In this document: positions 1 to 6,740 of the stretch, piece after piece
Layout of the letters: every line of letters begins with the position of its first letter
Position numbering within the stretch: the stretch's first letter is position 1
Assembly: GCA_027295475.1 (NCBI GenBank)
Contig: JAPUKV010000111.1
Span: forward strand, 1 to 7,919
Reading direction: 5' to 3'
DNA: 7,919 nt
Source of the DNA: Pseudomonadota bacterium
GTDB taxonomy: Bacteria; Pseudomonadota; Gammaproteobacteria; Woeseiales; Woeseiaceae
The notes under the pieces: generated by a model
Database searches by the model: none
Told to the model about the DNA's origin: nothing
The model's input: the letters and a program-made list of their open reading frames with translations, nothing else
Made by a program: the position numbers and the translations under genes

Positions 1-414
1 CAGCATGAAGCCGCAACTCAACAAACCAAGGACGCCGAGGACACGCGCGGCGAAAGACTCCGGCAAGTCCCTGCTGTAGCGGCCAACGGCGACGGTCCAG
101 ACCGACAGAATCAGAATCCAAAGGAGTAGCGATCCCTCATGGGCACCCCAGACGGCGGAGAACTTGTAGACATCGGGCAAGGCCAGTTGCGAGTGATTAG
201 CAACGTATAAAACGGAAAAATCGTCGTTCAGGAACGCCCACGCAAGACAAGCGAAGGAAATAACAACGAATACGAATTGTCCGCGCGCGGCGGGCCGTGC
301 GACGGCCATGAGCGCCGCATCGCCACGATGAGCGCCGAGTAGTGGCATGACTCCCTGGCAAACTGCCAGAGACAGCGCCAGTATCAATGCAAAATGACCG
401 ATTTCCGGAATCAT
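1..414 (-). CDS. ccmF: Cytochrome c heme lyase subunit CcmF, N-terminal part (runs off left edge)
   Basis: CcmF is the large inner-membrane subunit of the System I heme lyase. It takes heme from holo-CcmE and, with CcmH, attaches it to the CXXCH motif of apocytochrome c in the periplasm. Only the first 138 codons are in the window; the remainder, normally a protein of roughly 650 residues, lies to the left. The visible part starts MIPEIGHFALIL, a typical CcmF N-terminus. It contains the conserved segment WGAHEGSLLLW near residues 88-98, the start of the Trp-rich WWD-type heme-handling family region, and hydrophobic segments around residues 7-25, 42-60 and 94-110. The ATG at 414-412 overlaps the ccmE stop by four bases (ATGA), indicating translational coupling. 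Identification rests on clear family resemblance and operon position. ccmG, ccmH and possibly ccmI would be expected next, outside the window. Confidence 0.95.
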   Translation of the reverse strand, partial: MIPEIGHFALILALSLAVCQGVMPLLGAHRGDAALMAVARPAARGQFVFVVISFACLAWAFLNDDFSVLYVANHSQLALPDVYKFSAVWGAHEGSLLLWILILSVWTVAVGRYSRDLPESFAARVLGVLGLLSCGFML

Positions 415-887
415 TCGGCGGTGCCGGTCGCTTCTTCGGCAACCGTCTGGTTTGCGGCCTTGTCAGCCACATGTTTTGCAAGCGAATCTGCTACTTCCGG
501 CGGCATATAGTTCTCGTCATGTTTGGCGAGCACCGTGTCGGCAACAAACCTGCCGTCATCGCCCAGTTGTCCATGCGCGATGATGCCCTGACCTTCCCGA
601 AACAGATCCGGCAAGAGGCCACTGTAAAGTATCGTGAGCTCGTTTTTGCGGTCAGTTACCGTGAATTCGATTTCCAGTTCGCCCGGTTTTCGGATCACGC
701 TGTCTTCGACCACCAGACCACCTACCCGAAAATTGCGATCCTGGGGGACGTTGCCCTGCACGACATCGGAAATCTCGATGTAGAACATCAAGTTTTCTTC
801 GAAGGCGCGCAAGGTCAGAACGGCAGCGATGGCGAGTCCTGCCACTGCCAGCCCTACCGCCAGCATACGTTGTTGCCTGGGCTTCAT
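411..887 (-). CDS. ccmE: Periplasmic heme chaperone CcmE
   Basis: CcmE is a membrane-anchored periplasmic chaperone. It binds heme covalently through a histidine, receiving it from CcmC and passing it to CcmF. The product is 158 residues, close to the usual length. Residues 8-26 form the single N-terminal anchor, followed by an OB-fold beta domain (about residues 35-120). The heme-binding segment AKHDENYMPPE lies at 121-131, with the attachment histidine at H123 and the conserved tyrosine at Y127, so this is the canonical HxxxY type rather than the CxxxY variant. The C-terminal tail beyond about residue 135 is polar and presumably flexible, as in the family. The start ATG overlaps the ccmD stop by four bases and the stop overlaps the ccmF start by four, so it is embedded in the operon. 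Confidence 0.97.
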   Translation of the reverse strand: MKPRQQRMLAVGLAVAGLAIAAVLTLRAFEENLMFYIEISDVVQGNVPQDRNFRVGGLVVEDSVIRKPGELEIEFTVTDRKNELTILYSGLLPDLFREGQGIIAHGQLGDDGRFVADTVLAKHDENYMPPEVADSLAKHVADKAANQTVAEEATGTAE

Positions 888-1045
888 TCGCTGGTCTCCT
901 CAGCTTTCAATCTCTGTCTGATGCCATTTGCAATCTGGCGATGCCGATGTCTCGCCTGAACAGCACTTACGATCACGACAACAAGTGTCAAAAAGTAAGA
1001 GCTCCACACAAAAGGCCCATATTCCCCCATCGCGAACAATTCCAT
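884..1045 (-). CDS. ccmD: Small heme exporter protein CcmD
   Basis: CcmD is a very small single-span membrane protein that associates with CcmABC and helps release holo-CcmE. The protein is 53 residues and begins MELFAMGEYGPFVWSSYFLT, which is typical of CcmD. One hydrophobic segment covers about residues 12-29, followed by a basic cytoplasmic tail rich in Arg, His and Lys. A longer open frame extends upstream to 1261, but that extension overlaps ccmC out of frame and has no family resemblance. The ATG at 1045-1043 shares one base with the ccmC stop (TGATG) and is clearly the right start. The stop overlaps the ccmE start by four bases. Confidence 0.92.
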   Translation of the reverse strand: MELFAMGEYGPFVWSSYFLTLVVVIVSAVQARHRHRQIANGIRQRLKAEETSE

Positions 1046-1797
1046 CACGTTGATTCCTCCGACGGCATCAGGAGTTTCCGAACCCAATGGGTGCGGCGCT
1101 CGCGATACAGCACTTCCGATCTTACGCGGGCCAGCAGCAGCGCCGCAAAAAGTAGGGAAAAACCGATGATCATTGCCAGCAGCGGATACATCATCGCAGG
1201 CACAATCGCCGGGCCCCCTTCTCTGACGAGCGTCGGACCCTGGTGCAGTGAACTCCACCACTCGACGGAGAAATGAATGATGGGAATATTGACCGCACCG
1301 ACAAGTGCCAGTACGGCGCTCGCGCGATCGGCTTTCGCCGTGTCATCGATGGCGCCGCGCAATGCCATGTAGCCGAAATAGAGGAACAACATGATGAGTT
1401 CGGAGGTCAGTCGCGGGTCGCCCCACTCCCACCAGGTACCCCACATCGGTCTGCCCCAGATCGAGCCGGTGGCCAGAGCCAGAAAGGTAAACCATGCGCC
1501 CAATGGTGCAGCGGCGGCCGCAACGGCGTGTGCCAGCTTCATGCGCCAGATCAGGCCGATCCCGGCCGAGACGGCCATCGCCGTGTAAGCCAGCATCGAC
1601 AGATATGCTGCCGGCACATGGACGTAAATAATTCGGAACGCATCGCCCTGCTGATAGTCGGCAGGCGCGAAAAACAGGCCCGCTATCGTTCCATAAGCGA
1701 TGAAACCCAGTGCGCCGACACTGAACCAGGGAATGATCTTCGCCGACAGATCATAGAAATGTGGCGGTGAAGCGAGCTTGTGCAGAAATTTCCACAT
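1045..1797 (-). CDS. ccmC: Heme transporter/handling protein CcmC
   Basis: CcmC is an integral inner-membrane protein that binds heme at its periplasmic face and catalyses its attachment to CcmE. The 250-residue product matches the family length. About six membrane segments are apparent. The diagnostic tryptophan-rich WWD-type motif WGTWWEWGDPRLTSELI lies at 119-135. Two periplasmic histidines that ligate heme in the family are present: H60 in YVHVPAAY and H185 in SSLHQG. The gene starts with ATG 11 bases after the ccmB stop, the only real gap in the operon, and shares one base with the ccmD start at its end. It is the most easily recognised member of the cluster. Confidence 0.97.
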   Translation of the reverse strand: MWKFLHKLASPPHFYDLSAKIIPWFSVGALGFIAYGTIAGLFFAPADYQQGDAFRIIYVHVPAAYLSMLAYTAMAVSAGIGLIWRMKLAHAVAAAAAPLGAWFTFLALATGSIWGRPMWGTWWEWGDPRLTSELIMLFLYFGYMALRGAIDDTAKADRASAVLALVGAVNIPIIHFSVEWWSSLHQGPTLVREGGPAIVPAMMYPLLAMIIGFSLLFAALLLARVRSEVLYRERRTHWVRKLLMPSEEST

Positions 1798-1808
1798 GGA
1801 CGGTTATT

Positions 1809-2507
1809 TTACTCGTTACTGATTTTCAAGGCGGCTGCCGCCGCGAACGGTGCAAAGGTTACGGCCAGCATGCAATAGGCAGCCAGAAAATAAATGCCCG
1901 CCGCCACGGCATCATCGGCCGCTGCCAGAGAAACCGTGCGCGCACCGAAGATCAGGATTGGCATGGCCAGCGGCAGAATCAAGAGGCTCAGTAAGGCGTT
2001 GCCCCGATTGAGGCCCACGGTGAGCGCCGCACCAATCGATCCCAGCAGGCTCAAGCTGATGGTCCCGAATACCAGGGTCACCATCAGGACAGCCACTGTT
2101 TCGACCGGCATCCGGAATGTCATTGCGACGAGCGGGGAAACTATGACGAGCGGCAGGCCGCTGCTCAGCCAGTGCGACGCGGCTTTCCCCAGAGCCAGCA
2201 ATGGCAGCGGCTGCGGACTGAGAATGATCTGATCCAGGCTGCCGTCTTCGTAGTCGCTCAGAAAAAGGCTGTTCAGGGACAGCAACGTCGCGAGCAGTGC
2301 CGCTACCCAGAGGACACCTGGGCCGCTGATTGCCAGCTGTTCGGCACTGGGCCCGACCGCGAGCGGAAACAGCGCGCTGACCATTGCAAAAAAGAACAGC
2401 GGATTCAACACATCGCCTGGGCGTTTCCATGCCAGCAGCAAATCGCGCCGGACGATGGCCCTCAGCCCATGCCACAGTCCCGGTATCTTTGCTGCATCGC
2501 TGTTCAT
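1809..2507 (-). CDS. ccmB: Heme exporter ABC transporter permease CcmB
   Basis: CcmB is the permease that pairs with the ATPase CcmA. The CcmAB complex uses ATP hydrolysis to help release holo-CcmE from CcmC-CcmD. The product is 232 residues, about the usual length. It has a short polar N-terminus with the basic RRDLLLAWKRPGDVLNP segment (residues 20-36) typical of CcmB, followed by about six hydrophobic segments. The conserved DYEDGSLDQ stretch lies near residues 85-93. The ATG overlaps the ccmA stop by four bases (ATGA), consistent with coupled translation of the two transporter subunits. Confidence 0.95.
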   Translation of the reverse strand: MNSDAAKIPGLWHGLRAIVRRDLLLAWKRPGDVLNPLFFFAMVSALFPLAVGPSAEQLAISGPGVLWVAALLATLLSLNSLFLSDYEDGSLDQIILSPQPLPLLALGKAASHWLSSGLPLVIVSPLVAMTFRMPVETVAVLMVTLVFGTISLSLLGSIGAALTVGLNRGNALLSLLILPLAMPILIFGARTVSLAAADDAVAAGIYFLAAYCMLAVTFAPFAAAAALKISNE

Positions 2508-3118
2508 TGCAGTTGAATCTTCTGCACCGGCACGGAAATCTCAAGCTCCTTGTGAGCGGCGATGACACAAGCACCGCCTTTCGCCAGGTGCTCCGAGATC
2601 AGGTCGACGACCAGGCTCTGTCCAGCGGCATCCAGATTGGTGAACGGCTCGTCCATCAGCCAGAGTCGCGCATCGGATATCAGCATTCGCGCCAGCGCAA
2701 CGCGTCTCTGTTGCCCTGCCGACAAGCAACGAAGCGGCAAATCGATGAGACGGGAAATGCTCAGCCGTTCCAGAACCTCGTCGATTCCCGCGAGCGTTGC
2801 CGAACGAAGACCGGTTTCGAAGCGGAGATTCTCGATAAGAGTCAGGTCGCCCTTGAAGCCCACACGGTGTGCCATGCAGACGACTTCCGCGCTGAACGAT
2901 TGGCGGTCGCGCTCAGTCGGGACGCCCTGCCAACTTATGTAGCCAGTCTCCAGACCGGTCAGGCCGGCGATCGAGCGCAGCAGACAGGTCTTGCCGCTTC
3001 CGTTTGCGCCCTGTACGAGCAGCAACTCGCCCGCATTTAGCGCAAAATTCAAGTTTTCAAAGAGACATCGCTCGCCGCGGAGCAAGCTCAAGTCCGTGCC
3101 GGTCAGTAATTCAGCCAA
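2504..3118 (-). CDS. ccmA: Heme exporter ABC transporter ATPase CcmA
   Basis: CcmA is the cytoplasmic ATP-binding subunit of the CcmAB transporter in cytochrome c maturation. The 204-residue product carries a full ABC set: Walker A GANGSGKT (37-44), signature LSAGQQRR (132-139), Walker B RLWLMDEP (151-158) with the catalytic Glu at 157, the D-loop at NLD (161-163) and the switch His at 189. The EPFTNLD wording and short length are typical of CcmA. The start is a TTG at 3118-3116. The nearest upstream in-frame ATG is followed at once by a stop, and no ATG occurs before the Walker A motif, so TTG is the only start that preserves the domain. The ribosome binding site is weak (TAAGA just upstream). 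It is the first gene of the ccm operon, downstream of the promoter at 3187-3214. Confidence 0.95.
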   Translation of the reverse strand: MAELLTGTDLSLLRGERCLFENLNFALNAGELLLVQGANGSGKTCLLRSIAGLTGLETGYISWQGVPTERDRQSFSAEVVCMAHRVGFKGDLTLIENLRFETGLRSATLAGIDEVLERLSISRLIDLPLRCLSAGQQRRVALARMLISDARLWLMDEPFTNLDAAGQSLVVDLISEHLAKGGACVIAAHKELEISVPVQKIQLQ

Positions 3119-3186
3119 AATCTTAGCGCCCCATGTCCTAAATCCATGCCCACGCTGCTTATGGTAAACCTAGCGACATTTGCAGT

Positions 3187-3214
3187 ATTATCAACAAGTC
3201 AGTAGTCTTTTCAA
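3187..3214 (-). promoter_or_regulatory. Candidate sigma70 promoter of the ccm operon
   Basis: On the minus strand a TTGAAA (3214-3209) and a GATAAT (3192-3187) are separated by 16 bases. Each differs from the -35 and -10 consensus at one position. Transcription would begin near 3180 and give a leader of about 60 bases before the ccmA TTG start. The placement directly upstream of a seven-gene-type operon supports the call, but it rests on motif matching alone. Confidence 0.55.
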
Positions 3215-3286
3215 ACGTCACTTCTTTGGAGTCTTCCGTGGTACTCTGACAGCCGGGGAATTAACCCAAGAAGGTCCAAAAAATAA

Positions 3287-3333
3287 TTGACGTCAAGCGT
3301 ACGATGATCAGCCCAGATTATTTCGTACGTCAA
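3287..3333. repeat. Palindrome and inverted repeat upstream of the AAA-FHA gene
   Basis: The ccmA/AAA-FHA intergenic region (3119-3394) contains a perfect 10-base palindrome TTGACGTCAA at 3287-3296. Next to it is an inverted repeat CGTACGA (3298-3304) with TCGTACG (3323-3329). ACGTCAA recurs directly at 3290-3296 and 3327-3333. The arrangement looks like operator-type dyad symmetry about 65-110 bases upstream of the plus-strand start at 3395. No convincing promoter for that gene was found; TTGACG at 3287 lacks a well spaced -10. The regulator is unknown. Confidence 0.35.
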
Positions 3334-3394
3334 AAAAAGCGATAAAGTAACAGTATCAGAACAAGAAATAAGTAATCACACCGGGTTCAGGGTA

Positions 3395-4681
3395 ATGGAA
3401 TTAGGCGCGGCCGGACTACAGGAGCAACCGTTTCCGATGCACGGGAAACCCGTGGTCTTTGTCCCGTCCGCCTCGCAGCAAGCCGCGTGTCAATTCCTGA
3501 GCGACACTTACACGAATAACCACGGTCTTGGCCTCTTCCAGGGCCCGCCCCTCTCCGGCAAAACGGCCATTATCCAGCATTTCACGGAATCGCTGCCAGA
3601 AGATGCCGCGGTTGCGGTTGTTGATGGCACAGGCCTGAATACGACAACGTTGTTGGAGCTCGTTCTGTCCCAATTCGGTTACGACCTCAAGCTCAGTTCC
3701 GTCGGCGAGCTGGTCAATATGGTCAAAGTATTTGTCGTGCAGCAAACCGCCTCCGATCACGCTCCGCTGCTCATTATCGAGAACACGCATGCGCTGAATC
3801 CGAGTGCATTGCGTGTGCTGTGCGAACTTGCCGAACTGAAAGTAAAGCATAAAAGCGCCCTGCGCTTGATTCTTGCAAGCGATCGATCGATCTCGTCGAT
3901 CGTCGAAGCTCCGGCAATGGCGTCAATATTCAAGCGTTTGACGGGGGACTTCCATCTCGAACCCCTGACGAAGGATGAAACGACGGAATACCTGCATGCA
4001 AAGCTTCGCGCAGGCGGCTGCGTTGATCCACAGGGAGTATTACCCGACGATGTTTGCGAGGCGTTGCACAGTGCATCTGGCGGCTGGCCCGGGATCGTCG
4101 ATAGCCTGGTGCGCCTGGCCATGGGGAAAGCAGATATATTTCCCATCAGGAAAGACCAGATTGAGCGCCTGCTGACCTCGAACGGGAAACCGTCGCTGGT
4201 GGGCGAAAAAGATGAAACCAGTGCTGTATTGGCCGGACCGCCAAAACTCTACCTGACTTACAATGGCCGGACTTTGCGTGAGATCGATGTTGACCGTCCG
4301 CGGCTCCTGGTTGGGCGGTCCGATCACAATGACCTCTGTATCAACAGCCGCTATATCAGCCGGCATCACGCGCTGTTCTTCAAGCGCGGGTCCGCGACAG
4401 TTCTAATGGACCTGAACAGCACCAACGGCACCTATGTGAACTCGCGACGGGTGCACAACCACTTGCTTAATCACGACGATGTGATTTCGATCGGCAATCA
4501 CGGCATCAAGTTCCATGACCCGGCTGCGCGTAAACACGACAGCCTGGACGGCACCGGATTCGACGAGACGGTAGTCATGAAGAACCTGGGGGACATGCGA
4601 AAATTGCTCGCCAGGCAAAACACGCAGTGTCTGCCAACACTGAGCGGAAAACCGTCTTCGGCGGGCGATTCGAAAAAGTAA
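3395..4681 (+). CDS. ExeA-like AAA ATPase with C-terminal FHA domain
   Basis: The 428-residue cytoplasmic protein has two domains. Residues about 15-265 form a P-loop ATPase of the ExeA/GspA/MshM-like AAA type. Walker A is GPPLSGKT (50-57). The Walker B position reads LLIIENTH (125-132), so the usual Asp-Glu is Glu-Asn and the catalytic Glu appears absent. A GGWPGIVDSL segment (229-238) resembles the family's sensor-2 region. Residues about 284-375 are an FHA domain with all signature residues: GRS (307-309), SRHH (322-325) and NSTNG (341-345). FHA domains bind phosphothreonine peptides. The C-terminal tail holds DETVVM (390-395), which could be a phosphothreonine target. The ATG at 3395 follows a modest CAGGG site. 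It is divergent from ccm and convergent with tdk, so it appears monocistronic. No kinase or secretion gene is adjacent, so the pathway served is unknown. Confidence 0.85.
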   Translation: MELGAAGLQEQPFPMHGKPVVFVPSASQQAACQFLSDTYTNNHGLGLFQGPPLSGKTAIIQHFTESLPEDAAVAVVDGTGLNTTTLLELVLSQFGYDLKLSSVGELVNMVKVFVVQQTASDHAPLLIIENTHALNPSALRVLCELAELKVKHKSALRLILASDRSISSIVEAPAMASIFKRLTGDFHLEPLTKDETTEYLHAKLRAGGCVDPQGVLPDDVCEALHSASGGWPGIVDSLVRLAMGKADIFPIRKDQIERLLTSNGKPSLVGEKDETSAVLAGPPKLYLTYNGRTLREIDVDRPRLLVGRSDHNDLCINSRYISRHHALFFKRGSATVLMDLNSTNGTYVNSRRVHNHLLNHDDVISIGNHGIKFHDPAARKHDSLDGTGFDETVVMKNLGDMRKLLARQNTQCLPTLSGKPSSAGDSKK

Positions 4682-4708
4682 GAATTCCTGGACCGAAAAC
4701 TCAAACTT

Positions 4709-5287
4709 CTATTTGAAGAATTTTTCCTTGAAATGCTTGCGGCACATGGAAATGTAGCGCTCATTGCCGCCGATCTCGACTTGCGATCCTTCCGTTACGG
4801 CCTTGCCGTGCTCATCAAGGCGGATCACCATCGTTGCCTTGGTACCGCAATGGCAGATTGCCTTGATCTCCTTGAGGTTATCTGACCACGAAAGCAGGTA
4901 TTTGCTGCCCTCGAAGGGCTCGCCCTGAAAGTCGGTACGAAGGCCGTAAGCCAAAACCGGAATATTGAGCTTGTCGGTTACCTCACCCAACTGGAAAACC
5001 TGATCTTTGGTAAGAAACTGAGCCTCATCGATCAGGACGCAATGCAATGGTTCCTCATTGATCGCCGTGGTGACAATGCCATGGAGGTCATCTTCCTTAT
5101 TGAAGATAGTTGCCTCTGATTCGAGACCGATTCTGGAGGAGACCTTGCCTGCGCCGAAGCGATCATCCACTTGCGGCGCCAGCACGAGTGTATTCATGCC
5201 ACGCTCTTTGTAGTTGTAGCTCGATTGCAGCAAGGCCGTGGACTTGCCGGCGTTCATCGAGGAGTAGTAAAAATAGAGCTTGGCCAT
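4709..5287 (-). CDS. tdk: Thymidine kinase (type II)
   Basis: This enzyme phosphorylates thymidine to dTMP with ATP in the pyrimidine salvage pathway, in the cytoplasm. The 192-residue protein closely resembles E. coli Tdk, though it ends about a dozen residues earlier. Visible elements are the P-loop SSMNAGKST (9-17), the Walker B segment VLIDEAQF (84-91) with catalytic Glu88, and the lasso region [12 protein letters not shown] (114-125). The structural zinc ligands are C145 and C147 in ICHCG with C182 and H185 in MCRKH. The IGGNERY thymidine-binding segment (172-178) is present. The start MAKLYFYY matches the family N-terminus. No Shine-Dalgarno site is evident; TTTAAA and AATAAT at 5330-5302 could be a promoter, but it would leave an almost leaderless message. 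Its stop is 27 bases from the AAA-FHA stop, with no convincing terminator between. Confidence 0.97.
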   Translation of the reverse strand: MAKLYFYYSSMNAGKSTALLQSSYNYKERGMNTLVLAPQVDDRFGAGKVSSRIGLESEATIFNKEDDLHGIVTTAINEEPLHCVLIDEAQFLTKDQVFQLGEVTDKLNIPVLAYGLRTDFQGEPFEGSKYLLSWSDNLKEIKAICHCGTKATMVIRLDEHGKAVTEGSQVEIGGNERYISMCRKHFKEKFFK

Positions 5288-5426
5288 CAGGTAGTTTCTG
5301 GATTATTCATATTTACTATTGATTTTTAAAGTGTTTCTTAGGTGCATGAAATTTTCACGGCCGGCGATCCGTCATTGGCAGCTATATTTTGACACACCAC
5401 CCACCCGCGAATGAATTGATTACAGG

Positions 5427-5435
5427 TGATATATT
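5427..5435 (+). promoter_or_regulatory. Candidate extended -10 promoter for the 150-residue secreted protein
   Basis: TGATATATT fits the extended -10 pattern TGnTATAAT with one mismatch. Transcription would start near 5442, about 39 bases before the ATG at 5481. No -35 is well spaced; a perfect TTGACA at 5389-5394 lies too far upstream for this -10, and its own 17-base position holds only a weak TGAATT. Motif evidence only. Confidence 0.4.
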
Positions 5436-5466
5436 GCGCCGGGAGCGAAGAATCAACAACAACGAT

Positions 5467-5473
5467 GGAGGAG
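5467..5473 (+). promoter_or_regulatory. Strong ribosome binding site
   Basis: GGAGGAG lies seven bases before the ATG at 5481 and fixes that start. It is the clearest Shine-Dalgarno sequence in the window and suggests efficient translation of the secreted protein that follows. Confidence 0.8.
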
Positions 5474-5480
5474 AAGTACG

Positions 5481-5933
5481 ATGCGTATCAAGTCACTAAT
5501 TGGAGGATTGGCGCTGATGTTTCTGGCGTCGCCGGTATTTGCTGATCTGGAACCATGGACCGACTATGAAGTCAGCGATGCCGTTTGGCTGGTAACAACG
5601 GTCAAGGTCGATGCGAACATGGGCGATGCCTATCTGGAGGGGATCAAACAGACCTGGGCAGCCTCGAATGAGGTCGCGAAAGAACTGGGTCAGATCGAGG
5701 AATATTCGATTTTCCGAAGCGACCTGGAAAATAGCGGTTCTTTCAATTTGCTGCTGATCATCAAGTTTGCCAACACGGCAGACCTGGCCCCGAATAAAGA
5801 ACGGTATGAAGCTTTCATCGATGCCTGGGGCCAGGCTAACGCGGATGCGTCGACGGACTATGCGCAGAAAAATTATCCTGGTATGCGCGAATTAACAGGC
5901 GAGTATATGATGCGCGAAATTACGCTCAAGTAG
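5481..5933 (+). CDS. Secreted protein of unknown function
   Basis: I do not recognise this 150-residue protein by name. Residues 1-21 form a Sec signal peptide (MRIK, a hydrophobic core, and a cleavage site after SPVFA), so the mature form of about 129 residues should be periplasmic or exported. The mature part alternates beta (VWLVTTVKV, 35-43), helix (about 49-70), beta (EEYSIFRS, 73-80), beta (FNLLLIIKFA, 88-97), helix (106-121) and beta (EYMMREITLK, 141-150). That beta-alpha-beta-beta-alpha-beta order resembles ferredoxin-like or dimeric alpha-beta barrel domains such as NIPSNAP/ABM types; this is inference from pattern only. It contains no cysteine and no lipobox. It has a strong ribosome binding site, its own candidate promoter and a terminator immediately after, so it is probably a single-gene unit divergent from tdk. 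Confidence 0.85.
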   Translation: MRIKSLIGGLALMFLASPVFADLEPWTDYEVSDAVWLVTTVKVDANMGDAYLEGIKQTWAASNEVAKELGQIEEYSIFRSDLENSGSFNLLLIIKFANTADLAPNKERYEAFIDAWGQANADASTDYAQKNYPGMRELTGEYMMREITLK

Positions 5934-5954
5934 ATTTTTGCTTGATCAAGAATT

Positions 5955-5982
5955 AAAAAACCCCGCAGGAGCGGGGTTTTTT
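5955..5982. terminator. Bidirectional rho-independent terminator
   Basis: Six A, then CCCCGC, an AGGA loop, GCGGGG and six T form a perfect 12-base-pair dyad with a four-base loop. It is followed by a U tract in either direction. It ends the secreted-protein gene on the plus strand and the Sel1 gene on the minus strand. The Sel1 stop codon (5983-5981) overlaps the end of its T/A tract. Confidence 0.93.
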
Positions 5983-6580
5983 ATTGCTGTTGTACTGCTT
6001 CGAAGTTCGCCAGCCATTTTGCGGCAAGTTCTTCAGCTTTGGCAACGTCCTCGGGCGACATCATTCTCGCCATATCGTCCCGTTCAAATTCCGCATTATA
6101 GTCGTCGAGTATCGCAGCGATGTTGTACCACTTATGGGCCTGTATGTTGTCCTGCGGCGCTCCGAATCCGATGGCGTACATCTTGCCGAGGCTGATCTGG
6201 GCAGTGGTAAAGCCGCCTTCAGCGGCGATCGAATACCATTTGAACGCTTCATCGTCGCTCTGCGGTACGCCCCAGCCGTTGGCACACATGACGGCCAGGT
6301 TGTAGGCCGCCTCGGCGTGGTCCTGTTCCACCGCGAAGCGATACCACTTGAGCGCCTCGTCGTCATTCAGTTCCACTCCCCAGCCATTGGCATAGAGCAA
6401 GCCCAGACCGAATTGCCCGTCCCGATCTCCCTGCTCGGCCAGTGGCTGCCACTCGCTCAGAGCAGTTGCATAGTCGCCTTCACTGTATGCGTCGAAGCCT
6501 TTGGCGTAATCCGCAGTAGAGCCATTGTTCGTGAACAACAGGAGAAATAGAGCGAGAGTTTGCAGCAGGTAATGGCGCAT
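5981..6580 (-). CDS. Secreted Sel1-repeat protein
   Basis: The 199-residue protein has a Sec signal peptide (MRHYLLQTLALFLLLF, probable cleavage after STA at residue 23). It then has tandem Sel1-like (TPR-related) repeats of about 36 residues. A leading helical pair (24-51) is followed by three clear repeats near 52-87, 88-123 and 124-158, marked by YANGWGV, CANGWGV and YAIGFGA turns and by the ALKWY, AFKWY and AHKWY motifs. The C-terminal tail from about 160 is charged and helical. Sel1 repeats form protein-binding solenoids in the periplasm or at the surface; the partner cannot be read here. The ATG at 6580 is chosen because it opens the signal peptide; an upstream TTG at 6625 would add a polar leader. 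The gene is monocistronic, with a candidate promoter close upstream and a shared terminator. Confidence 0.88.
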   Translation of the reverse strand: MRHYLLQTLALFLLLFTNNGSTADYAKGFDAYSEGDYATALSEWQPLAEQGDRDGQFGLGLLYANGWGVELNDDEALKWYRFAVEQDHAEAAYNLAVMCANGWGVPQSDDEAFKWYSIAAEGGFTTAQISLGKMYAIGFGAPQDNIQAHKWYNIAAILDDYNAEFERDDMARMMSPEDVAKAEELAAKWLANFEAVQQQ

Positions 6581-6607
6581 GAATTTCGGCTTGTGTGTCA
6601 GACAGCG

Positions 6608-6635
6608 ATTATCGGCCTTGCACAAAGTTTCTCAA
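6608..6635 (-). promoter_or_regulatory. Candidate sigma70 promoter of the Sel1 gene
   Basis: On the minus strand TTGAGA (6635-6630) and GATAAT (6613-6608) are 16 bases apart, each with one mismatch to consensus. The predicted start is near 6601, leaving a leader of about 20 bases before the ATG at 6580. Its spacing and its position immediately before the gene support it. Confidence 0.5.
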
Positions 6636-6640
6636 ATTTC

Positions 6641-6668
6641 CGCATTGGCAGAAAGCCGATTCAATGCG
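6641..6668. repeat. Stem-loop upstream of the Sel1 promoter
   Basis: CGCATTG (6641-6647) and CAATGCG (6662-6668) form a 7-bp stem, with a nested GGC/GCC pairing inside. On the minus strand the run of T lies before the stem, and on the plus strand a run of A follows it, so it is not a standard terminator for either strand. It could be an operator or a leader structure for a transcript starting further upstream. Confidence 0.35.
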
Positions 6669-6740
6669 AAAAAACACCTGTTTTGCTGCCCATATTGCTG
6701 CGAGCGATTGTAAAACAGAGACCCTGCGCGAATCGGGCAG

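Noticed and set aside
387..959. 190-codon plus-strand open frame
   Set aside because: It lies antisense to ccmE and ccmD, which are well supported; no family features or ribosome binding site.
884..1261. Longer minus-strand version of ccmD (125 codons)
   Set aside because: The extra N-terminal part overlaps ccmC in another frame and does not resemble any CcmD; the start at 1045 fits the family and operon.
1912..2574. 220-codon minus-strand open frame
   Set aside because: It is out of frame over ccmB and the end of ccmA, with arginine-rich shadow composition.
4701..4726. Possible terminator between the AAA-FHA gene and tdk
   Set aside because: Only a 4-5 bp AT-rich stem (CTTC/GAAG or TCAAA/TTTGA) is present near the T-rich run; too weak to call.
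5941..5950. CTTGATCAAG palindrome
   Set aside because: It is a short isolated 10-base palindrome next to the terminator; no evidence for a function.
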